Source: Dendrophyllia cribrosa | Lineage: Eukaryota; Cnidaria; Anthozoa; Scleractinia; Dendrophylliidae | Assembly: GCA_024195265.1 (NCBI GenBank) | Contig: JAJLRJ010000002.1 | Coordinates: forward strand, 17,870,768 to 17,934,767 | Direction of reading: 5' to 3' | DNA: 64,000 nucleotides | Made by a program: the position numbers and the translations under genes | Part shown: piece by piece, positions 46,031 to 57,500 of the stretch | How positions within the stretch are numbered: position 1 is the stretch's first letter | How the letters are laid out: each line of letters begins with the position of its first letter | Notes under the pieces: generated by a model | Databases searched by the model: none | What the model was told of the DNA's origin: nothing | What the model saw: only the letters and a program-made list of their open reading frames with translations

Positions 46031-46286
46031 GGACAGCAGATGGAAGAGGATAGTAAAATCTTGTGTGACTAAAATGACAGTTATTCAAATTGTGTTTGAG
46101 AAAATTTCCAACTGAACCTTGCCTTGTTCTCATTGTTCATATAGTCAACAACAAGAGCATATCAATGTTAACTGCAGATTGCATCAAAACACTTCAGTAA
46201 TAACCTGTCACATTGGGCACACAAGAATGGTTTGCCGTCCTCTCCCCCCTGCCAACCTGTTGTGTAAGTTCACTAATGTTTCCTCT

Positions 46287-46590
46287 TAACCTCATCCCAA
46301 GGGCCTAATTCTCCAGTTTCAAAATAGTGGGCCAGGCAAAGGAACCCTGGATAAGGTTGCTAAAATACTCCAAAAATCTTGGAGCATTTTGTCACACAAA
46401 ACATGATGTAATGTCTTCATTTCTTTTGAACATGGCTGCCAAGCACTGAAAACAACCTCGAAATGCCACTGCATTGTGTGACACATGTCACATAACAAAT
46501 CTCCATGATTTTTGGAGTATTATGGGCATCCTTGTTCAGTGGTTTTTATGACTACCCATCATTTTGAAAGCAAAGAAGGCCTTGGTTGCA
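46287..46590. mobile_element. Degraded MITE (AACCTCGTCCCCAGGGCC family)
   Basis: AACCTCATCCCAAGGGCC at the left and GAAGGCCTTGGTTGC at the right, with the internal ATACTCCAAAAATCTTGGAG palindrome, match the element at 25212-25541. Confidence 0.6.
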
Positions 46591-46849
46591 TTTTCTCTAA
46601 GAAAAAGGTTCATTTAGATACGTATACCTGATGCTATATATATAAAATAATACTCATTGTTATGATTGTAAAAGAATATACAGTATTAGCAAATTAATGT
46701 TTACATTGTACATTGAATTTTATTGTCTTGCCAGGTTTTTTTCCAAAACAAAAATTGTGTAATTGTATATTGAGACATTCATAACATCACTTGACATTAG
46801 AAATAAAGTAGCCACACGGGACATCGCTTCCATCTACCCACCTGCTGCC

Positions 46850-49800
46850 ATGACAACCAACTCAGAGAGGCAGATAGGTGAAACGCTTACGGACAGCTTG
46901 TTGTTGGATATTATGACCCCCGGATATCTACCAGACATATCTGCACTACAGGTGCCGACTGGTTCATACCAAGGTAATACACTGAGTTTCTGTTTCTCAT
47001 TTTCTCCATATATGTGACTCCACTTCAACTCATTTCTTCCAAAATCACAGCTGAAAGAAGGTTGTGGACTATTAGGCTATATATAAAATTATACTCTACA
47101 AGCTCTTTTGTTCTTGAGTAAAAAGTAAGCGAGGGAGACTCTGAAACAGCTTCATGAAGAAATCTAGACTCCGAGAGGCGGAGAACTTCTAAAAAGTGAG
47201 ACTGTGAGAGCTATGAAATTCTACTAAAAGTTTTGTGTGACCCAGAATTTTTAAAAGTTTATTCGCCATGCTTGTTTATAGTGATTTCTTAATAACTTTG
47301 GATTGTTACTTTTGTTAGGTCCTTTTATGGAAATTCTTGAACAGCCAAAACAGGTAAGTAAGAAGGAGAAATTAAATTCTTGTGCACATAACCACTAAAA
47401 GAGATGTTCTCAGTTTACATGCATGTATTGGTATGTTTTCTATGTAAATTCCCAGCCAGACCAACACTCAGGGTCTTAAAATAATTGAGAATGAAGGTGC
47501 TGCCTTTGCTATGACATCTGCAAATGCTTAGACCTTCACGTGGCTCAGATGACCACATATAAATGGTGGTCTCATCTCCAATGGGGATGTACATGTAAAA
47601 GAACTACTGAGGAAGTTACAAAACCCTGGCTGTGACCACACCATCAGTGCCATATGTTGTTCATGGGTGGGGTGGGGGAGATGAGGTCAACAATGGATCA
47701 ATAGCAAGTTGCTTGAGGCACCTTTGTGGAATATAAGTCATTCATTATTTCAAATTTCATTTTCTTGTTTGTTTTCACAGAGAGGCTTTCGTTTCCGTTA
47801 CCCCTGCGAGGGTCCGTCTCATGGCGGCTTACCAGGTCAGTATTCTGAGAAGGGGAAGAAGTCGTACCCAGCAGTCCAACTGTGTAACTATCAAGGCCCC
47901 GCCCGCATTGTTGTGTCGTTAGTAACAGTTGATGAGCCTCCTATGCCGCACGCACACAGCTTGATTGGCAAGAATGCCTTGGCCGGGGTTGTTACAGTAC
48001 AGATTGGCCCAGAGCAAGGAATGACGGCAAGGTATTGAAACTTGTATTCTGCATGTTGTAAAATGTGACAAACCAGTCCCATTTTACTTTTTTTTGTTGT
48101 TGCCATTTGCCAAGGTGCCAGTAGCTAACAGAATGTTTGAGTAATAGCCTGTGGTAAACTGGCAATTAGCCCACTAAGCACAGAAACTCACTCTAGAACC
48201 TTGTTTTGGGATGGGGCAGTTTATTAAAATCCTACACATACATACAACACAGGAAATGGTTAATTCTAATTACAATCTTCGAAATAAGGACTAATCAGCA
48301 AAAGACATTTTACTACAGTACATATGTATTTTCTGCTGATAAATGCTTTTGTGCACTGAAATATCTACATGTACAGCTTCATCAAACTCAAAAGATATAG
48401 TTAAGACCCTCTGAGGTCACAACTCTTGTACATGTATGTGCAAGTAATCACCTCCTGAAGTGACAGATAAGGCTTGATATTTTAGGTGGTGGCCATATCC
48501 TACATGTATTACTACTCTTCCCAGTAAACCGCGACATCCGCAAATATTATGGCCCAGTAAAGAGTAAACGATTGTGATGCTGCGAGTCTATTTCAAATGC
48601 ATCGCATGATATATTGTCTGTACATATAAAACAACAAAGGGAGAAGACAGGTGAAGTGTTGGCTGGAAATGTACAAGAGAGATTGCCCAGAGAGATTCAA
48701 CTGTACATCTATGTTGAATCTTGTTGGCGAGCACTAATTGATTTATTTTACATTATTATGTTTCATTTTTGTGCACTTTTAGTTTTCCAAATCTTGGTAT
48801 TCAACATGTGACAAGGAAGAGTGTGACCAAAGTATTGATGGATCGATACCTTAAGATGCAGACTCTTCACACAGCAACACTAAATGCTCTGACAGCAGAT
48901 ACTGCAATGGGGGATCCAGTGCTAACTGATGGTGAAAATGCTGCATTTAATAAAAATGTGGCTGAAGCGATTGCAGGTGAGATGCAATTTTTTTATGTAA
49001 ATTGTGCTGTTCCAGAAAACATCCACTGTACCTTCCCCACCGAAGGCTGATTCTGATTCCCGATTCCAGGATTGAAGAACCCTTTTGTGGACTCTTTTAT
49101 GTGACTTACATTTTGTAAAAAGGAATTTTAATGTGGCTGATTGGAAGAGACTCCCTTATATGTAAGGTCTACAAGTGACAATTTATAAAATTGCTACATT
49201 TTAATGACTAAAATATTGGTCTGGCAATTATATTTAGTTTATAACATGGTGGCAATAAGAAAAAATGTTCCCGTTTCCTACTTCATCTACAGTGTATCTT
49301 GTTCCCGGTAGATTGTTCCCAGTAGATCTTACGAGTTTAACTTACATTGTATGTATTGTGGTTTAACTTTTATTTTGATTTAAAATTTATCAAACCAGTT
49401 TGATTTTGATTTTCCATTACCATAATCTAAAACAAAATAAAATAAAAATTAAACTGGTTTGAAAATTTTAAACCACAATAAAATTTAAACCACAACACAT
49501 GCAGCCAAAATGAGTAAATAAAGTATATTCAACAGTGATACTACATACCAAAACATCTAATCAGGGATTTATTGCTACTGTAACTATACAAATGTTGCAA
49601 AATATTCATAATCTGTTTTGCACACTGCTAATGTGTTGTTCCAGAGAAAATCTATTAATTCCCCATGGAGTTTTTTTTTGTTTAACCCCTCCCCCACACC
49701 TCTGGAAATTCCAGTTTAGCTTGTACAGTAGTTTCATACTTTCATTTTAAACGTTTGCTTTAGGGACCCCCTCCCCCTTAGTACAGTATTTTCAATGATC

Positions 49801-51541
49801 TTCCATGGGAGAGTAGGGATATTTCCTGGAACCACACAATACAATAATTCTAATTATAATAATAATAATAATATTATATACAACTTTAATTGAATAATCA
49901 TCATTTCTACAAAATGCGAGGGCCTTTATTACTGCTTACTGTCAATCTCAATCCAGTGTGATCTCCTTTGCTACTTCTCAGGACATGTGAATCATCTTTA
50001 GCTCTCATTGGTCAATAGTTTTAACCCTTTCTCTCCCAGAGTCAATAGTTATTTATTGCGACATGTAGTGTAGTTCTAACTTTTGAACTTGTCCGTTGAT
50101 AAAGTCCTATGGTGTGACCACTCAAATGAAACTTCTTTGGCTGTACTTTTGCATGGTACCATTTGTTTTTCAATATTATTTTTATAAAATGAAATTTGGA
50201 ATTTTTCTTGAATTTTGATGTATGGCACTCTTGGGAGTTATAGGGTTAATAATTGTGTTGGTTTGTTCTGACAGAGGAAGAGTCACGGAAGGTGCGTCAG
50301 ATGGTGGAGGAACAGAAACAGAACATGAATTTAAGCGCTGTGCGACTGTGTTTTCAAGCTTATCTTCCTGATGAGAGTGGCTGTTTTACTAAAGCCTTGC
50401 CTCCTTGTGTCTCAGATCCAGTTTTTGATTCTAGTAAGGCCAGATTCTAAGATATTCAGTAGCGTACAATGTACTGTCAATATATTATTGTTGACCGTTC
50501 ATTTTTCATTGCAGAATGGTAATTTTCACTTCCAGGTCAAAATTGTAGTTGAATAAATCAGATTCCTTTAGAAGCCATAATTTTATCACAGACATTTTGG
50601 GAATAATCCCTTTATCAGAGATATTTCTATTTTCTCTCACTGATTCTTTCTCATTCATTAATTTGTAATTACATACCGGTAAGTGTGTACATTTAGCATA
50701 ACTCTTTTGCCGTCACTCTTCTTATCAGAAGCCCCATCAGCCTCCAATCTCAAGATTTGTCGCATGGATCGCAACTCTGGCTGTGTTACTGGAAATGAGG
50801 AGGTCTACTTACTCTGTGACAAAGTGCAAAAAGGTAATTTACATCATATTTTTTTGACATGGTATCCATTCTGTTTCTCCATTAATTTTTGTCATTACTA
50901 AATATGAGGCAGTTTGTTGTTTTCATAGAACCCCTTTGTTTGTGTATTGCAGATGATATTGAAGTTGTGTTTTATGAGACTGAAGCTGACACTGGCAAGA
51001 AGTCATGGCAGGCTCAAGGGCTTTTTGCTCCCACAGATGTCCATAGACAGGTACAATTTATTGATAAAAACTACCTACATGTAGTACTATTTGTTATTAA
51101 AATAGTTGTACTAAGGGGATTGGGGATGGGGCAGTAGGGTTATCATGGGTTGGGTGGGTAACAGTGTGATCAAATTGGACCGATAGCGGCAGCTATAAGA
51201 GGTGCCTTTATACAAGCTGACATCCGATCTCACTGGTACACTGTAATACTTTGTAAAGTGGACACTCATGTGGTCTGCTCATTCATCTGAGATGCATTAT
51301 GAATTTCTTCCTGCTTCTCTCTTTCTTTCTGGACATTCCTCCCCTTCACTCCCACCCTTACTTTTGTTTGACACAGTTCTGCCCTGTTTTGCCTCTCACT
51401 TTCACTGTTCCTCCACCTCCTGCAACATTCTCTTTCCATTTTATCTTCTTTTTTTTCATCTAATCGTGCACCATATTGTGTGGTTTCAGGAAAATGTCCA
51501 TACTCCCCCAACAGAAGGTCATTGGAAATTCTGAGGGGGAA

Positions 51542-51573
<32 letters not shown>

Positions 51574-54500
51574 GGGCTCTCAAAAGACAAAATTTCTTAA
51601 GGAAAGTATGAAGCCAAACAGGAATTTTCAAAGGGGTGGGGAGGTGGAGGGGGTGAAACAAAATGCTATCTGTTGAGGAGACATGGATCTTTTCTGGAAC
51701 AACACATCAATAAAAACTGGCAGATAAGCAACACCTTTTTATCAATCATTTCATTCCAAACATGTAGGTTGCCATAGTGTTCAAGACACCTGCTTACTGG
51801 AATGTTGCCATCGAAAGACCTGTCAAGGTACAACTTGAGCTGAAGCGCAAGTCTGATCAGGAGACCAGTGACCCAGTGGAGTTCACTTTTCAGCCACAGA
51901 TGTTTGGTATGTGGTTAATTGTAAAGCAAATTCCTCCTAAAAGTGCTCAACATTAAAAGTCATAACAATATTGTAAATTAAACTGATATATTTTGCCAAA
52001 AAATTGCAATACAAACAGTACCATACTCAGGAAGTGTGCCTTAATTTACCATTCAGAATCACCAGTCAAAAAGAACTTAAACTTTTCAGTTAAGTTTAGT
52101 CAGACTGTATTCAATACTGAAAATGGGTACCCATGCCTTCATTTGCATGGCATGTTTGTGACCATGATCTAGTTGATTGTGTAATAGCCAGCAAAAGCAA
52201 GCCCAAGAGCTTTCAAGATAAGGTGTCATTTAGAGTATGTGTGCGTGCAGAGTACATGTACCACTTGTGCTTTTCTCTAAGGCTTGCTGTGTAAATTAAC
52301 TCCTTTTCAATCATCTATTACATCATCATTACTTTTAATTAATACATAAATATATTTTTTTTTATCAGACAAGGAGCAGATTGGTGCTAAAAGAAGAAAG
52401 AAGATCCCTCATTTCTCAGACTATTTTCAGGGTGGGGGAGGTGGCCCCCCTAGTGCGGGCGGGGCAGGTGGAGGGGGATTTGGTGGTTTTGCTGGTTTGG
52501 GCTTTCTAACACCAGGCTTTGGTTTTGTAAACTTCCAAACCAGTAATCAAGGTGAGTTGAACAGGAGTTTTTGTAAAATGAACATTTGGCTTTTTTTGTA
52601 GACTATCGTAATGGTTCTCTTTTGTCAATGGCTCTTTTTTATAGTGTCTGATCACACACTGAGTTTTGTATGCACTCCACAAAGCTTATATATATCAGAA
52701 AAGTTTCTTGGCAGATTTTAAGGCTTTATTTTTCTCCTGGTCGGATGTCTGAGTTTGAATTAATGTGGAATACACAAACTGCTCAAATTGGTGCATTAAC
52801 AACCAATAATAATTATTTTACCATCATTTTCTCCACTCCTACTTGGACTTGGAGTAGAGAGCCTTTTGCAGTTTTGTTACATGTACATTCATGTTACATA
52901 AATAAAATGATTTAACTTTTTAAATAATTATGGCTTATTTTTTACCTTCAATTACATGTACTGTAGTTCACATACATTAAGTATAATGATGTGTTTTTTT
53001 TTTAACAATAAAACTCTTTATTGCATGGTTTCGTTACATGTAATATTCTTGTGATATAATGAGTATTTTACACAAACATGTAGCTTCAAAAACGTTATAA
53101 GTTCAAAAGAATGAGACATTGTGAATTATTTTGTACATGTAGGAGGTGGAGGTACATCTCAACAGGGACAGTCCACTTCATCTGGACAGACACATACAGC
53201 TGGACAATCACAACAAGCAGGTTAGCTCCTTTACTTCCAGCATGCTAAGTACACAATCATTGAATATCCCCAGGGGGCACTCCCATATGAAAATGATGGG
53301 TGCTCATCATACCACTGTTGTACACTACAATAGTTGAAAAAGTTAAGGGAAACAGTACATTTTTTCCCCTTTTTGTAGTTTTTGAAGAGGAAAGGGATGA
53401 TTGTTTTATGTATAAACAAATTTACAGTGTAGGCCTCTAAATGGTTTGTCTTACATTAGTGATATTTGTTGTGTTGTTTTAGAACTATCACTCAGTGAAT
53501 TAGCCTGGAATCTTGCTGAAAAATCTGCTGCAGCCATGCGCAGTTATGCCACCTCTGGTGACCTGCGGTACCTGCTTGCTGTACAGAGGGATTTAACAGC
53601 AGTTCAAGATGACAATGGAGACACGTAAGTCATTTCCTGACTCATCTCAGTAATTTAAATGAGAGAAGTGTGGCTGAGGGGAGTGTGAGGGGTGATACAC
53701 TGAAGGAAGGAGGATCTCCTGCATCCCCTACATCTTGCAACTCCCAAGGACAAGAGAGATGACTGGGGACAAATCAGAGTCATTGCTGCCACACAAGTGA
53801 CAACGATTTATACTGGATCATGAAAAGTATAACTTACTGCGCTTACATGTAAAAAAAAAGGTCAATTTTTTATACCATTTTTGTGAACTGTTGCAGTATT
53901 CCAAAAAATTAGCTTATGCTATTAAAGGTGTCCATTTTTTTTTGCTTCAAATCTTATCTTTCCACAAAATGGATCAAAGAAGTAGCATTATTGCTAAAAG
54001 TAATAGCTGAACCAGCAAAATCATCCAAAAAAAAAAAAAGAAAACGCTGGGGACTCAATACCAACATGAACTAAACCTACTTAACAACACTGCTCTATTG
54101 TTTGACTTTTAACTTTACTTTTTAACAGAGCTCTTCATCTTGCTGTTATTAACTCACAGCAAGAAGTAATCCAGTGTCTTATTGATGTAATGGCTGGTCT
54201 GCCTGAGTCATATGTCAATGAATTTAACTTTTTGAGACAAGTGAGTAATGATTATTGATTTTTTTTTTATTGTTGTTAATAATAATTTTTGTACTGACAC
54301 AATAAATCGGTCAATCTGCAAGTAAGCCATTGGTGATTCATTGAGTTAGTGAGTGAGTGAGTGAGTGAGTCAGTCAGTCAGTCAGTCAGCGCTCAGTCGG
54401 TTGGTTGGTCAGTCAGTCAATCAGCAGTCAGTCATTTAGTCAGGAAAAGTCAGCCAGCCAGTCAGTCGGTAACTCAGTCAGTCAGTCAGTCAGTCAGTCA

Positions 54501-57500
54501 GTCAGTCAGTCAGTCAGTTGGTCAGTTGGCCAGTAAGTTAGCAGTCAGTCAGCAGTCAGTCACTAAGTCTGTCAATCAACAGTCAGTCATTCAGTCAGTG
54601 AAAAGTCAGTCAGTCAGTCAGTCAGTCAGTCAGTCAGTCAGTCAGCAACCAGTCTCAGCAGTCGGTTGGGCAGCCAGTCAGTCTGGCAGTGACTTAGTTG
54701 GTCGGTCAGTCAGCAGTCAGTCAGTCAGTAAGCCAGTCAGTCAGTTGGTCAGTCAGTAGTCGGTCGGTCGGTCGGTCTGTCGATCGGACAGTCTGTCAGT
54801 CATTCAGTTTGTCAACCAGTCAGTTATGTCACTATTTTTATGCCTGTTCATTTGCCATTTCCCAGACTCCTCTCCATCTGGCTGCCATCACCAAACAGCC
54901 TCATGCTCTGGACTGTCTTATAAGAGCTGGTGCAAATCCCAGGCTGCCTGATCGCCATGGTAACACTGCTGTGCACATTGCATGCACTCATGGAGACAGT
55001 GCCTGTCTAAAAGCACTGCTGAATTATAATGTGGCAAAAACTGTGCTTAACTTACAGAACTATCAAGGTAACATTCATTTTCATTCATTTTTTTTAACAA
55101 CAACACAACAACAACTTTATTACAATTATTATTAATACAATTACAATTACAATTCCCTGGATCCAATGGGACACCCTTATAGACCAGTACATTTAGACCA
55201 GTATAATTATTTAGATATTTGGCAGTACCCAATTTACATGTTTACAGCTTGGTGGAGATGGGCAATAATTTGGAATAAAGTGTCTTTTCTAAGAGCACAA
55301 CTTATTAGCTGTAATCCGGACCCACACTATCGATTTTTGGGTCAAATGAGTAATGCACAAACCATTCAATCAGCGTGCCTCCAGATATGAATGTTGGTGT
55401 GTTGTAGTGGTACTGTAACTTTACTGATGTTGTGTACATGCATGAACTTACGTGTATGCAGGTTAGAAGCACATTTTTTGATAAAATTATGAGGTGACAA
55501 GTTTGCCAACAAAACTGTCTGAAAAGCCATGTTGAACAGAAAAGAGCAGTAGTTTTAATGGATTTACATGTAAGTTAACAATGCATAAAACTATTTTCAG
55601 GTTTGACCCCAGTTCATCTAGCAGTGTTGTGTGGCAGGAAAGACACCCTGAAACTGTTAAACTCAGCAGGAGCCAACATGAGTGTTCAGGTGTGATAAGA
55701 TTTTATAATATTATTAGAGCAGATTTCAATTTATTGTCTAAAGTTATTTTGCAATTGCTTTGGTTTTGCATTGCTACGCTTTGTGATTGGCTTTAAAAAT
55801 TTTGTGCCACTTTCTCTACCAATCAGAAGTAGAACAAAAACCAATCTTGACTTGCTCAAATTCTTTTTACCCGTTTGGCATCAACTTCATGTATTTGCTT
55901 CGAGCTCTGATTTGTTCGTTGGAAGGACTGTGTCTGTTGTGACTGGCCAGAGTAATTTTTTTTAATATTGGTTTGGGTTTTAACGACATTCAAATGAAAA
56001 CTGCTCAATTAAGAGTCGTTAACATGTTATCGAGAGGGAGTAATATCAACTTGTAGATAATATTCTTGATCTATTCACGATTTTAGAAATATCAAATCTG
56101 TACATGTAAGTGGCAGACAACTCTGGGCTTGTGGGTTGGGAGGGGCCTGGAGAGAGAATAAGAATCAAGAGGAGCACTGGATCATACTCTCCTTAGGCCC
56201 CTCTCCATTACCCCAGTCTCTTTCAGAAGCCCAGTTTTCTTTGGTCTCTTCTTTTGAGTTGTTAGGAAGCATGAATATCACACACCAAACACGGAAAAAA
56301 ATGAATATAACACCCAAATGTACAATTGTGACCAATTTTAAATTTTGTGTCAATTAAATTTAAAGGCTATTTTTGATTTCTGCTTGGGTAGTTAATCTAC
56401 ACAAAAACGTGCCTTGTGCCTCGTGTCTCGTGCCCCTTGACTCATGCCTCATGCTTCGTGCCTCGTGCTGTAAAAAACAGTTTTGGATCAAATTGGTTGT
56501 TAGTGTCATTTACTTAGTATGTGTTTGCAGAAGAGAATTCAAAGCCTTCATGTTGTTAACGTTTGGTTGAATTCGCTATTTGTTTAGGATGGCACAAGTG
56601 GAAAGACTCCTCTTCACTATGCGGTGGAACACGATAATCTGCCTCTGGCTGGGTTTCTTATTTTGGAGGTGATTGTCTACCATGTTGTAATTGAAGGGCT
56701 CCCTGCAACAACGTCCTGAGTGCGTTTTTGGTAACTTTCACTAAAATTGTATGTTTTAGGCCTTTAAAAGCACAGTTTTGTCAAATTAATGATTTATTAT
56801 TGTTAAGGTACTTAAAACAGCTCCAAAATGGGGAAGAAAATCCACATTTTTGAGAAAATGTTTTGGGCCCCTATGACACCCTATGGCTCCCAGGACACCC
56901 TATTTATCTTTTCAAAATAAAAAATTATTCTGTTTGAAGATAGAAGATTTGTTGACCTGGATTAAATCCTTTCAGTCATATGTACATGATCCAGTCATAA
57001 TTTTGGCAAGTGAGTCCCTTTGGAGGCCAAAAATCCAGGATTTCCGTGAAAATTTTCCAAAAACGCACTGAGGACGTTATTGCAGGGAGCCCTTCAATTT
57101 TAAATGGATAGGAGTTACACTGTTTCTAGTTTGGTTAATTTATCATAATTTGATGGAAATTCAACAAATTATGAAACAAATCTTTTTTCGTTTCTGTTAC
57201 TGATAGTTAAGTTTAAATTGTCATTGGTGTTATGAATGTTCATTAGAGATCATGTTTTGATGCATCTTGTCTTTGATAAAAACTGTTTGCAAGTTGACCT
57301 CAAATGTGTTACATGTTACAGTTCACATGGTAGTAAATTGTATTGCAGAAAATAAGGCACAGTCAATGTCCTGACACAGGTTGCAAGATCATGTCACATG
57401 CAGTTTGCAAAAAATTTGTCAGAAAAAAATAAACTGATTTATGTTGTAACATGTAACTGATTTATCTTGTAATATGTAACTGTGCCTTAAGTTATGAAAT

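Larger units (their letters stand above)
47781..52551 (+). other. NFKB1: Rel homology domain, NLS and glycine-rich hinge exons
   Basis: The DNA-contact loop [16 protein letters not shown] opens the exon at 47781. [22 protein letters not shown] and FEAYLP-like [10 protein letters not shown] follow. The dimerisation part contains [37 protein letters not shown] and [12 protein letters not shown]. The exon at 52369 codes the NLS (KRRKK) and a Gly-rich run ([20 protein letters not shown]). In p105/p100 such a hinge stops the proteasome so that a p50/p52-like product forms. Confidence 0.93.

Noticed and set aside
46763..46849. Upstream extension of the NF-kB frame starting at TTG
   Set aside because: It is preceded directly by an in-frame TAA and has no ATG. 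The first ATG at 46850 has a good context, so the extension is taken as 5' UTR.
51266..51676. Proline-rich or glycine-rich frames around 51.5 kb
   Set aside because: Produced by the poly-G tract in an NF-kB intron. The flanking exons join in phase without them.
54361..55135. Long Ser/Val/Gln-rich open frames
   Set aside because: They are translations of the CAGT microsatellite. The second frame becomes real only after 54866, where it is the ankyrin exon.
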